This document shows positions 43,318-51,972 of a stretch of 64,000 bases of DNA, piece after piece (the stretch's first letter is position 1; each line of letters begins with the position of its first letter). Both the position numbers and the translations under genes were made by a program. Source of the DNA: Palsa-504 sp050011155 (lineage in GTDB: Bacteria > Actinomycetota > Actinomycetes > Streptosporangiales > Streptosporangiaceae). The stretch covers positions 1-64,000 of the forward strand of contig JBEKJP010000002.1 of NCBI GenBank assembly GCA_050011155.1. The letters are read 5' to 3'. A model generated the notes under the pieces. The model made no database searches. It was not told where the DNA came from and worked only from the letters and a program-made list of their open reading frames with translations.

Positions 43318-43334
43318 AGATTAATCAGTAATCT
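43318..43334. promoter_or_regulatory. 17-bp dyad AGATTA-N5-TAATCT in a divergent promoter
   Basis: AGATTAatcagTAATCT is a perfect inverted repeat in an AT-rich stretch between the SDR (leftward) and the aldehyde dehydrogenase stub (rightward). The region upstream of the IclR gene (ATACTGATTGATCTGATTTG, 41342-41361) has similar TGAT/ATCA words, so one regulator may bind both. Confidence 0.55.
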
Positions 43335-43350
43335 GATCTTACTGAAGAGG

Positions 43351-43530
43351 GTGAAGCGGAGGACTTCGCTCACGTACCGGCTGTACATCGACGGGACGTG
43401 GCAGCTCAGCGATGGTGATACGCATACCGCCTTCGGCGGGTACAAGAGCAGCGGACCCGGCGTGGAACGCGGCGGGCACGGGCTCGATGAGTTCCTGCTG
43501 TCCAAGAGCATCATCCGGGGCGCCCGCTGA
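43351..43530 (+). pseudogene. Aldehyde dehydrogenase with the whole catalytic middle deleted
   Basis: From a GTG at 43351 the frame gives YRLYIDGTWQLSDGDTH, the family's first strand region, and continues at once with TAFGGYKSSGPGVERGGHG and LDEFLLSKSI, the family's last 35 residues. About 420-430 residues, with Asn, Glu and Cys, are missing and the join is in frame. It keeps a promoter-like dyad upstream, so it may still be expressed as a peptide of about 59 residues. An intact aldehyde dehydrogenase starts 18 bp downstream on the other strand. Confidence 0.88.
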
Positions 43531-43547
43531 GGGGCCGGCCCGGCCGG

Positions 43548-44984
43548 TTACCCGACCGGGATCGCCAGCGACTTGGCCTCGAGGAACTCCTCCAGGCCGG
43601 CGGTGCCCATCTCGCGGCCGATGCCCGACTGCTTGAACCCGCCGAAGGGCACGTCCGGGCCGAACCATGCGCCGCCGTTGACGCTGAGGGTGCCGGCCCT
43701 GATCCGCCGCGCGACCGCGAGGGCGCGGTCGGCGTCGCCACTGAACACCGCACCGGACAGCCCGTAGATCGAGTTGTTGGCGATCCGCACGGCATCGTCG
43801 TCGCCGTCGTGCGGCATGATAACCAGGACCGGCCCGAACACTTCCTCCTGGGCGATCTCGCTGTCCGGGTTCACGTTGGTGAGCAGTGTCGGGGTGTAGA
43901 AGAAGCCAGGGTCCACCTTCTCGCCGCCGGTCACCAGCGTCGCGCCAGCTGCGATCGCCCGCCGCACCATGCCGTCCACCTTGTCCCGCTGCCGTTCGCT
44001 GATCAGCGGGCCCATGTAGTTAGCCTGGTCGGCCGGGTCGCCGTAGGACACCCGGTCGAGGGCGGCGGCGACCTGAGCGGCGATAGCGTCGTGCGGCTGA
44101 CGCGGCACCAGCATCCGGGTAGTGATCGCGCATCCCTGGCCCGCGTGCGAGCAGGTCGCGTACGCTGCCATCCCGAGCGGGGCAGCCAGGTCGGCGTCGT
44201 CCAGGACAACCATGGCGGACTTGCCGCCGAGCTCGAGGAAGACGCGCTTGACGGTCGTGCTGGCCGCGGCCATGATCCGGCGGCCGGTCGCGGTGGAGCC
44301 GGTGAACGTGACCGCGTCCACGTCGGGTGACGTGGTGAGCGCCTCTCCGACAGCGACGTCAGCCGACGAGAGCACGTTGACCACGCCCGCCGGGATGTCG
44401 GTGTGCTCGGCGATCAGCTCGCCCAGCGCCAGCGTGATCAGCGGCGTGTCCGGGGCGGCCTTGAGGACGACCGTGCAGCCGGCCGCGAGGGCCGGCGACA
44501 GCTTGCCCAGCGCCAGCTGGGTCGGGTAGTTGTAGCCGATGATCGCGGCGACCACGCCGACGGGCTCTTTCTCCACCCAGCGGCGGTGCCGCTGGCCGCG
44601 GAACTCGGCCAGGCCGAGGTCCTGGGTCAGCGGGTAGCCGGGGAGCAGGTCGGCGTAGTACCTGACGATCCCGATCGGCTCGTCGAGCTGCGCCCCGTAG
44701 GTGATCGCCCGGGGTGCGCCGACATCGGCGATCGTCAGCTCGCGCAGTTCCTCCTGGTGCTCGGTCAGCGCCTGGTGAAGCTGGTCCAGGCACCGGACGC
44801 GGAATGCGACGTCCGTCGCCCAGCTGGTGGTGTCGAACGTGTGCCTGGCGGCAGCCACGGCGGTCTGCGCATCGGCCACCGACGCGTCCGGAGCATGATC
44901 GATTACCTGGCCGGTGGCCGGGTTGACCGACGGGTAGGTCCGGTCGGCGGCGACGAGCTTCCCGTCGACGAGCATGCGATACAT
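43548..44984 (-). CDS. Aldehyde dehydrogenase
   Basis: 478 residues. It begins YRMLVDGKLVAADRTYPSVN and has GVVAAIIGYNYPTQLALGKL (oxyanion Asn), VTFTGSTATGRRIMAAA, FLELGGKSAMVVLDDADLAA with the catalytic Glu, HAGQGCAITTRMLVPR with the nucleophilic Cys (about 284), EEVFGPVLVI and PFGGFKQSGIGREMG. Its N- and C-terminal words are similar but not identical to those in the adjacent stub, so the stub is not simply a duplicate of it. It should oxidise an aldehyde with NAD(P)+. Confidence 0.93.
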   Translation of the reverse strand: MYRMLVDGKLVAADRTYPSVNPATGQVIDHAPDASVADAQTAVAAARHTFDTTSWATDVAFRVRCLDQLHQALTEHQEELRELTIADVGAPRAITYGAQLDEPIGIVRYYADLLPGYPLTQDLGLAEFRGQRHRRWVEKEPVGVVAAIIGYNYPTQLALGKLSPALAAGCTVVLKAAPDTPLITLALGELIAEHTDIPAGVVNVLSSADVAVGEALTTSPDVDAVTFTGSTATGRRIMAAASTTVKRVFLELGGKSAMVVLDDADLAAPLGMAAYATCSHAGQGCAITTRMLVPRQPHDAIAAQVAAALDRVSYGDPADQANYMGPLISERQRDKVDGMVRRAIAAGATLVTGGEKVDPGFFYTPTLLTNVNPDSEIAQEEVFGPVLVIMPHDGDDDAVRIANNSIYGLSGAVFSGDADRALAVARRIRAGTLSVNGGAWFGPDVPFGGFKQSGIGREMGTAGLEEFLEAKSLAIPVG

Positions 44985-45103
44985 CCGTGATCTCCTTACC
45001 GCGTCGGCCCGGGGGGCTTTCGTAAAAGTAATATCAGAGTACTATTCAACCTTGACATAATGATTGTGCTACTCGACGCCTGTGGCTAGGAAGGGGTACG
45101 CGC

Positions 45104-45964
45104 ATGGGACGCGTTCAAGGCAAGGTCGCCTTCGTTACCGGTGCCGGACGGGGGCAGGGCCGCAGCCACGCGGTACGGCTCGCGGAGGAAGGCGCGGACA
45201 TCATCGCCGTCGACCTGTGCCATGACATCGATTCCCTGGCCTACTCGCTGTCCACGCCAGACGACCTGAAGGAGACCGCCCGCCTGGTCGAGGCCCAGGA
45301 CCGCCGGATCGTCGCGGTGCAGGCCGACGTCCGCGAGCGGACCCAGCTCGGGGACGCGATCGAGCGCGGTATCGCCGAGCTAGGCAAGGTGGATGTCGTG
45401 GTGGCGCAGGCTGGCATCATCGGCCAGAAGAGCGAAGCGCCGCTGCAGGCGTGGACCGATGTCATCGATACCAACCTGCTCGGCGTCATCAACGCCGTCC
45501 ACGTGGCGCTGCCGCACCTGCAGGCAGGCGCCTCGATCATCGCCACCGGCTCGACCGCGGCCTTCATGGAGACGCTGCCCATGCAGCAGGTCGGCACCGA
45601 CTCCGGTGGCATCGCTTACATGGTGGCCAAGCGGATGCTGTCCAGCTACATGCACGACCTTGCTCGCGAGCTCGCGCCGCGGCAGATCCGGGCGAATGTC
45701 GTCCACCCGACCAACGTGAACACGGACATGCTGCACAGCGAGCCGATGTACCGCTCCTTCCGGCCCGACCTGGACCACCCGGGCAAGGAGGACGCGACGC
45801 CGGCGTTCCATGTGCAGCAGGCCATGCCGATCCCGTGGGTCGAGCCCCTCGACATCAGTAACGCTGTGCTGTTCCTCGCCTCCGATGAGGCCCGCTACGT
45901 CACCGGCATGCAACTGCGGGTGGACGCCGGCGGCTACCTCAAGTGGTACGACTTCCACAAATGA
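45104..45964 (+). CDS. SDR of the mycofactocin-coupled type
   Basis: 286 residues behind AGGAAGGGG. The N-terminal block VTGAGRGQGRSHAVRLAEEG and ADIIAVDLCHDIDS is the hallmark of the mycofactocin-coupled SDRs of actinomycetes, which keep a non-exchangeable NAD and reoxidise it with mycofactocin. VVVAQAGI replaces NNAG, and AYMVAKRMLSSYMHDLAREL carries Tyr-x3-Lys. It should oxidise an alcohol. The following genes are a ferredoxin and a P450, so hydroxylation then oxidation of the alcohol is a likely route. No mycofactocin biosynthesis genes are in the window. Confidence 0.9.
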   Translation: MGRVQGKVAFVTGAGRGQGRSHAVRLAEEGADIIAVDLCHDIDSLAYSLSTPDDLKETARLVEAQDRRIVAVQADVRERTQLGDAIERGIAELGKVDVVVAQAGIIGQKSEAPLQAWTDVIDTNLLGVINAVHVALPHLQAGASIIATGSTAAFMETLPMQQVGTDSGGIAYMVAKRMLSSYMHDLARELAPRQIRANVVHPTNVNTDMLHSEPMYRSFRPDLDHPGKEDATPAFHVQQAMPIPWVEPLDISNAVLFLASDEARYVTGMQLRVDAGGYLKWYDFHK

Positions 45965-46010
45965 AAGTGAGCCCCCCGGGTTCTGCCTTGATAAAGAAGG
46001 GAAGCCCGAC

Positions 46011-46205
46011 GTGAAGGTGCACGTGGACCCGGAGCGGTGCCAGGGGCACACGCTCTGCGCCATGATCGCCCCGGCGATTTTCACCCTCGACGACGTCGAC
46101 GGACACTCCACCGCCATCGACGGTGAGATCCCGGCCGGCCAGGAGGCCAAGGCGGCCGAGGCGATCCGCTCGTGTCCGGAACAAGCCATCTCGGTCATCC
46201 CCTAG
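46011..46205 (+). CDS. [3Fe-4S]-type ferredoxin, P450 partner
   Basis: 64 residues from a GTG at 46011 behind AAGAAGGGAAG. The cluster ligands are C10 and C16 in RCQGHTLCAMIAP and C55 in RSCPEQA. The second Cys position of a 4Fe-4S ferredoxin is His (QGHTLC), so a three-Cys [3Fe-4S] cluster is expected. These small ferredoxins pass electrons to actinomycete cytochromes P450, and the P450 gene follows after 19 bp. Confidence 0.92.
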   Translation: MKVHVDPERCQGHTLCAMIAPAIFTLDDVDGHSTAIDGEIPAGQEAKAAEAIRSCPEQAISVIP

Positions 46206-46224
46206 GCGTCAGGAGGGCACGCAG

Positions 46225-47574
46225 GTGACCACGGAACCCGTTACCGGCGACGAGCGGAAGAAGAACCGCTACCACTTCGACCGGCACACGCCCGAGTACC
46301 GCCAGCGGTTCGGCGAGATCACCGCCGACATGCTGGACAAGTGCCCGGTCGCGTGGAGCGACACCTACGGCGGCCACTGGGTCGCCGCGGGGCACCACGA
46401 GGTCTTCGAGCTGGCCCGGTCGGCCGAGTACCTGTCCAACGACCACGATCCTCAGCACGAGCGGCGCGGCTACAAGGGCATTTCGATCCCAGCACCCGAC
46501 GTGCCGTTCCGCGGCGGCTTCCTGGAGATGGACCCGCCCGAGCAGCGGCACTACCGGCAGCTGCTCAACCCGTACCTGTCACCGGCCGCGGTGGCCCGGT
46601 GGACCCCGCTGGTGGACGAGATCGTCCGGGCCAGCCTGAACGAGAAGATCGAGACCGGCCGGATCGACTTCGTCGACGACCTGGCCAACATCGTGCCCGC
46701 CGTGCTCACTCTGGCGATGCTCGGGGTGCCGCTGAAGAACTGGCACATCTACGTCGAGCCGGTGCACGCCTCGGTCTACACCCCGCCGGACTCGCCCGAC
46801 ATGGCGCGCATCCAGGCGGGCCGGATCGCCATGCGCGACGACATGGCTGCCCAGCTCGAGCAGATCAGGGCGAACCCCAGGCCCGGCCTGATCAACGCGC
46901 TCGCACAGGCGGAGATCAACGGCACCGTGCCACCCGACTTCGAGCTGCTCGGGGTGATCTCGCTGCTCATCGGAGGCGGGTTCGATACCACCACCGCACT
47001 GACGTCGCGTGCCCTGGAGTGGCTGTCGGACCACCCGGACCAGCGGCAGCGGCTGTCGGCCGAGCGGGCCACGCTGCTCGACTCCGCGACCGAGGAGTTC
47101 CTGCGCTATTTCACCCCGGCTCCCGGTGACGGGCGCACGATCTCCGCCGACTGCGAGATAGCGGGGCAGCAGTTCAAGGAGGGCGAGCGGATCTGGCTGT
47201 CGTGGGCGATGTCCAACCGCGACCCGGCCGTCTTCGCCAACCCCGACGAGATCGACCTGGCCCGCACCGGTAACCGGCACCACAGCTTCGGGCTGGGTAT
47301 CCACCGCTGCATCGGGTCCAACGTGGCCCGGATGGTGTTCAAGCAGATGGTCACCGCGGTACTCGACCGCCTGCCCGACTACCAGTGCGATCCAGCCGGG
47401 GCCGAGCACTACGCGACGATCGGCATCATCCAGGGCATGAGGCACCTGCCCGCCGCCTTCACCCCCGGTCCCCGGATCGGGGACGGGCTCGACGAGACGA
47501 TCGCCCGGATGCAGGCTGCCGTCGAGGAGCAGTCCCTGGCGGAGCCGGTCACCGCGCGCAAGGGGCGGCCGTGA
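46225..47574 (+). CDS. Cytochrome P450
   Basis: 449 residues from the GTG at 46225 behind AGGAGGGCAC. The I-helix is LLIGGGFDTTTALTSRAL with Thr for O2 activation, the K-helix is EEFLRYF (ExxR), and the haem loop FGLGIHRCIGSNVAR carries the ligand Cys at about 361. FRGGFLEMDPPEQRHYRQLL is the C-helix region. It should hydroxylate a hydrophobic substrate using the adjacent ferredoxin. It is the last gene of the SDR-ferredoxin-P450 unit. Confidence 0.95.
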   Translation: MTTEPVTGDERKKNRYHFDRHTPEYRQRFGEITADMLDKCPVAWSDTYGGHWVAAGHHEVFELARSAEYLSNDHDPQHERRGYKGISIPAPDVPFRGGFLEMDPPEQRHYRQLLNPYLSPAAVARWTPLVDEIVRASLNEKIETGRIDFVDDLANIVPAVLTLAMLGVPLKNWHIYVEPVHASVYTPPDSPDMARIQAGRIAMRDDMAAQLEQIRANPRPGLINALAQAEINGTVPPDFELLGVISLLIGGGFDTTTALTSRALEWLSDHPDQRQRLSAERATLLDSATEEFLRYFTPAPGDGRTISADCEIAGQQFKEGERIWLSWAMSNRDPAVFANPDEIDLARTGNRHHSFGLGIHRCIGSNVARMVFKQMVTAVLDRLPDYQCDPAGAEHYATIGIIQGMRHLPAAFTPGPRIGDGLDETIARMQAAVEEQSLAEPVTARKGRP

Positions 47575-48080
47575 CCGAGCCTGTCCCCGGCGCGGCGGCC
47601 GCCTGTCGCCGCCACCGGCCCGCCCGGTGCTGGCAGGGATGGGCCTGAATCGCGAGAATATCCTTAGCGGAGCGCGATGCTGATCCACTGGCTTTTTCTC
47701 GATTGAAGTCGATGAGGACGATGCATCAATTGGCGGTCGCGTCGCCAGTTCAATGGCGGCAGCCTACTGCGCTCGTTGATCAAGTCTGTGATCTTCCGTT
47801 CCACTGAACGGGATGAGCCATTGACTGTGACAATTCGGCGCTGGTTTATTGGTCAGAGGAATTACAGTCGGCCATCTTCCTGAATGCGATCGAGTAGTCC
47901 TGTAGCCCTCACGGAGGGCCCGCGCCCGTGTCCTCCGCCGGCCGGCGTCGCCGGTTACCGGGAGACCTCGGATTGTCACTGATATCAGCCGTTGACCGTC
48001 GCTCAGGCCGGCGCCTAGGTTAATACATGGAAGACCGACTATCTGATAGCCAGGTAATTGCTCGAAGGGGAGGCCAGCGG
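47575..48080. other. Gene-free region of about 500 bp
   Basis: Less GC-rich than its neighbours (47660-47900). No coding frame, RNA gene or repeat is recognised apart from GC hairpin-forming words such as CCGGCCGGCGTCGCCGG near 47937-47953, a possible terminator of the P450 unit. The last 60 bp contain the amidohydrolase RBS GGGGAGG. Confidence 0.5.
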
Positions 48081-49385
48081 ATGGCCACGTACAAAGAGTT
48101 CCTCGTCTCCGGCGACTGCCACATCATCGAGCCGCCAGACCTGTTCAAGACCCGGCTCCCGGCCAGCATGCGCGACCGCGCGTTGTGGGAAGAGGAGTTC
48201 ACCCTCGAGGAGCCGATCGTCCCCGGCGGCCACACCGAGTTCAGGAAGCTGCACACCATCGGCTTCGACGGCTGGACGGTGTCGAAGTACCGCCAGTTCC
48301 AGGGGTATCTGGGCCGGACTCCGGGTTGGAAGCCCGACGAGATCCTCGATGACATGGACATGGAGGGCGTCGACGCCGCCGTGTTCTTCCCCAATCTGGC
48401 GCTATTCGTCCTGTTCACGGACGATCACGAGCTCTCCATGGCGCACGCGCGGGCGTGGAACGACTGGGTCGCGGAGACCTACCTGCCGTACCAGGACCGC
48501 ATGCGCACGGTCGCCTCCATCCCGCTGACCAACATCCCGGACGCGGTGGCCGAAATCGAGCGGTCGGCCGAGCTCGGCCTGCGGGCGCTGATGCTGCCGG
48601 AGGTTCCCCCGGAACCGTACTGGTCGCGTACGTACGAGCCGGTATGGTCGGCCGCCGAGGCGAATGGCCTGCCGATCTTCATCCACGTCGCCACCGGCGG
48701 GGTCATGGTTAAGGAAGACGCGTCCAGGACCGGAAGCACGGTCAAGGGCATGATGACGGCCATGAACATGGGCAAGGGCAATCTGACCGACGACATGGTG
48801 GCCGGGCGCACGATGGGCGGCGGCAACACCGCCGCCGCCAGCCCGTCGAAGATCATTGCCAACCTGATCGGCGGCGGGGTCCCCGAGCGGCATCCGGGTC
48901 TGCAGTTCACCTTGGTCGAGTTCGGCGCCAGCTGGCTCGTGTCGTTCATGGCGTTCATGGACAAGTCATGGCGCCGTGGCACCGGCCAGGACCCGAACTG
49001 GTGGCTCGGTTTCTGGGATGACGACAAGTCGCCCTACGACCAGCCTGCCATGGGCCGCCTGTTCAACATCAACGAGAAGTGGCCTTATCCGCTCAAGCCG
49101 ACCGAGTACGTGCGGCGGCAGTTCCACATCCAGTTCGCCGACGACCCGGTTGCGGTCCAGGCCCGGCACATCACCGGGCTGAGCACGGTCGTCTGGGGCA
49201 ACGACTACCCGCACGCCGAGGGCACCTTCAACGGCACCGACGAGGCCATCGCCGAGAACTTCGACAGCACCGTCTCGGCCGAGGACCGCGCCGCGATCCT
49301 CGGCGGCACCCTGGCCAAGGTCGCCGGCTTCGACGCCAGCAAGAAGCTGGCGGTCGAGAAGCATCCGACCACGGCCGCGAGCTGA
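48081..49385 (+). CDS. Amidohydrolase (ACMSD-like metal-dependent hydrolase), copy 2
   Basis: 434 residues from the ATG at 48081 behind GGGGAGG; an upstream in-frame ATG at 48027 is unlikely. It aligns by eye with the gene at 15713-17014 from start (KEFLVSGDCHIIEPPDLFKT) to end (VVWGNDYPHAEGTFNGTDEA). Both share DMDMEGVDAAVFFPN-like and HVATGGV-like blocks and the TVKGMMTAMNMGKGNL region. The metal motif D-x-H is SGDCHIIEP. It is followed immediately by an acyl-CoA synthetase remnant, so the product is presumably an acid to be activated. Confidence 0.92.
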   Translation: MATYKEFLVSGDCHIIEPPDLFKTRLPASMRDRALWEEEFTLEEPIVPGGHTEFRKLHTIGFDGWTVSKYRQFQGYLGRTPGWKPDEILDDMDMEGVDAAVFFPNLALFVLFTDDHELSMAHARAWNDWVAETYLPYQDRMRTVASIPLTNIPDAVAEIERSAELGLRALMLPEVPPEPYWSRTYEPVWSAAEANGLPIFIHVATGGVMVKEDASRTGSTVKGMMTAMNMGKGNLTDDMVAGRTMGGGNTAAASPSKIIANLIGGGVPERHPGLQFTLVEFGASWLVSFMAFMDKSWRRGTGQDPNWWLGFWDDDKSPYDQPAMGRLFNINEKWPYPLKPTEYVRRQFHIQFADDPVAVQARHITGLSTVVWGNDYPHAEGTFNGTDEAIAENFDSTVSAEDRAAILGGTLAKVAGFDASKKLAVEKHPTTAAS

Positions 49386-50449
49386 CGCTCCTGCTGCGCC
49401 CTGACGACCACGCGTCCCGGGCGCCGGACAGCACCGCGGTCGTCGTGCCGACCACGGGTCGGCGGATCTCATACCGGGCCATGGTCGACCGGTCCAGGCA
49501 GCTGGCGAACGTGCTGCGATCCCGTGGGCTCCAGCCGGGTGACCGGGTCGCGATCTTCATGACCAACGTGCCCGAGTACCTCGAGGTGGTATGGGCGGGC
49601 CGGCTGCTTATCGGCGCGGACCGTCCCGGCTGGGCCGGCTACGCCGGGACGGTCACGAAGGCGGGGACGGCCCCGCTCGGCCCCGAGCTCGAGGGGCAGG
49701 CGATGCTGTATTCCTCGGGCACGACCGGCCGGCCGAAGGGAATCGTCCACCGTGAGGTGGACCTGAACCGCCGGTTCGGCGACGTTACCGGGGACATTCT
49801 CTGGGTCAACCGTTACGGTCTGGACGCCGGCACTGTGTACCTGACCGTGGGTCCGCTCTACCACGCCGCCCCGCTAGTGTCGGCGATGGCTACCCACCGG
49901 CACGGCGGCACGGTGGTCCTGCTGCCGAAGTTCTACTCCGCCACCGAGGCGGCCGGCCACGTGTCCATCCGCAGTGCGGAGTGGCTGGAGCATCCCGGTT
50001 CAGTGGGCCGGGTAGCCCCCGGCTCGGTGGCCATCACCGACGAGTCGGGGCGGGAACTGCCGGCCGGCGAGGACGGGATCATCTGGTTCACCCGCCCCGC
50101 TAACCGGTTCTCCTACCACGGCGACCCGGAAAAGTCCGCATCGATGTACAACGACCAGGGCTGGGCGCGGATGGGCGATATCGGCCACCTCGACTCCGGC
50201 GAGTACGGCGAGTACGGCGAGTCGGTGAGGGCCGTTGTCACGCTGCGCGACGGCCGCTCGGGCAGCCCGGTGCTTGAGCGCGACATCATCGGCTGGACCC
50301 GCGAGCGCCTCGCGCATTACAAGTGCCCCAGGTCGGTGACGTTCGTCGACTCGCTGCCGCGCTCGGTGGCCGGCAAGATGATGAAGCACCGGCTGATCGA
50401 GCAGCTGGCACCGGCGGAACCGGCGGCCGGGAGAGCATCATGCACCTGA
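49382..50449 (+). pseudogene. Acyl-CoA synthetase with three in-frame internal deletions
   Basis: The frame is open from before 49382 but has no normal start codon near the family N-terminus (TLLLRPDDHASRAPDSTA); a CTG at 49382 overlapping the amidohydrolase stop is the only candidate. It keeps RSRGLQPGDRVAIFMTN, the ATP loop MLYSSGTTGRPKGI, GPLYHAAPLVSAMATHRHGG and PRSVAGKMMKHRL with the catalytic Lys. Compared with the next gene three pieces are missing: after EVVWAGR (near 49600), after LLPKF (near 49935, joined to YSATEAAGHVSI) and within GEYGEYGESVRAVV (near 50210). About 355 residues remain of about 510, without a frameshift. The second gap removes the acyl-substrate region, so activity is unlikely. 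Confidence 0.82.
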
Positions 50450-51972
50450 CGCAGCTGGCCCGCGAGCATGGCGGCAAGCCTGCGGTGATCATGGCGGGAT
50501 CTGGCGCCGTCCTGTCCTACGCCGAGCTGGACCGGCAGTCGAACAAGATCGCGCAGCTATTCCGCTCCCGGGGCCTGCGGCCAGGGGATCACGTCGCCGT
50601 CCTCATGGAGAACCGGCCTGAGTTCTTCCCCGTGACATGGGCCGCCCAGCGTTCAGGACTCTTCTACACCCCGGTGAACTGGCACCTGTCCGGGGCTGAG
50701 GCTGCTTACATCGTGGCCGACTGCGGTGCCCGGGTGCTGGTGGCCTCCGGCGACCTCGAGCCGCTCGCGGCGGCGGCAGCCGCCGCGGCACCCGCGCTGC
50801 AAAGCAGGCTGGCCGTCGGGCCGCCCGTCCCCGGGGTGGAATCGCTGGCGGACGCGATCGCGCCGCTGCCGGACACGCCGGTACCCGACGAGGTCGAGGG
50901 CTACTACATGCTCTACTCATCCGGTACGACTGGCCGGCCCAAGGGCATCCTGCCCGCGATGACCGGCCAGCCGTTCGGCACCGGCCTGAATATCGACCAC
51001 ACCATGAAGAACGTGTTCGGCTTCGCCCCGGATACGGTCTTTCTCTGTACCGGGCCGCTTTACCATGGCGCGCCGATCGGCTGGTCGCTCGGCACGATCC
51101 GCAATGGCGGTACCGCGATCGTGATGGAGCGCTTCGACGCGGCCCGCGCGCTGTCGCTGATCGAGCGGCACAAGGTCACCCACGGCCAGTTCGTGGCGGT
51201 GATGTTCGTCCGGATGCTGAAGCTCCCCGAGGCGGAACGGGCCTCGTCCGACACCTCCAGCCTGCGGCTCGTGGTGCACACTGCCGCGCCCATCTCGGTT
51301 CAGGTGAAGGAACAGATGATCGCCTGGCTCGGGCCCATCCTGACCGAGTTCTACGCGGGCAGCGAGGGCAACGGGTTCTGCGTGATCGACAGCCCGGCCT
51401 GGCTCCGCCACAAGGGCTCGGTCGGCAAGCCGATTCTCGGCGAGGCGCACATCTGCTCCGATGACGGCGGCGAGCTGCCGCCCGGCGAGATCGGCACCGT
51501 CTGGTTCAGCGGGACGCGGCGGTTCAGCTACCACAATGACCCCGCCAAGACCGTCGGCGTCTACAACGACAAGGGCTGGAGCACCCTCGGCGACATGGGG
51601 TCGGTCGACGCCGACGGGTATCTGTACCTAGCGGACCGGCGGACCGACCTGATCCTCTCCGGCGGGGTGAACATCTACCCGCGGGAGATCGAAGACGCGC
51701 TCGCCCTGCACCCGGCCGTCGCCGACATCGTCGTATTCGGGATTCCCGATGAGGAGATGGGGCAGCGGGTGCACGCGGTCGTGCAGACCGCCGTCCCCGG
51801 TGCCGGGACGCCCGAGCTGGCCGGCGAGCTGATCGACTTCTGCCGGTCGCGGATCGCGCGCTACAAGGCGCCGCGGACGGTTTCCTTCGAGGATGAGCTG
51901 CCGCGGCTGCCCTCGGGCAAGATGCTGCGCCGGCTGCTCATGGAGCGCTACCGCCCGGGCCCGCCTGCCTAG
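50440..51972 (+). CDS. AMP-dependent acyl-CoA synthetase, complete
   Basis: 510 residues from the ATG at 50440, overlapping the previous frame by 10 bp. The set is complete: RGLRPGDHVAVLMENRPEFF, LYSSGTTGRPKGILPA (ATP loop), GPLYHGAPIGWSLGTIRNGG, EFYAGSEGNGFCVIDSPAWL, TLGDMGSVDADGYLYLADRR, DLILSGGVNIYPREIEDALA and RLPSGKMLRRLLM (catalytic Lys). It activates a fatty or ring-derived acid through acyl-AMP. It is the best local reference for what the preceding gene has lost. It converges on, and overlaps by 35 bp, the next gene. Confidence 0.94.
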   Translation: MHLTQLAREHGGKPAVIMAGSGAVLSYAELDRQSNKIAQLFRSRGLRPGDHVAVLMENRPEFFPVTWAAQRSGLFYTPVNWHLSGAEAAYIVADCGARVLVASGDLEPLAAAAAAAAPALQSRLAVGPPVPGVESLADAIAPLPDTPVPDEVEGYYMLYSSGTTGRPKGILPAMTGQPFGTGLNIDHTMKNVFGFAPDTVFLCTGPLYHGAPIGWSLGTIRNGGTAIVMERFDAARALSLIERHKVTHGQFVAVMFVRMLKLPEAERASSDTSSLRLVVHTAAPISVQVKEQMIAWLGPILTEFYAGSEGNGFCVIDSPAWLRHKGSVGKPILGEAHICSDDGGELPPGEIGTVWFSGTRRFSYHNDPAKTVGVYNDKGWSTLGDMGSVDADGYLYLADRRTDLILSGGVNIYPREIEDALALHPAVADIVVFGIPDEEMGQRVHAVVQTAVPGAGTPELAGELIDFCRSRIARYKAPRTVSFEDELPRLPSGKMLRRLLMERYRPGPPA

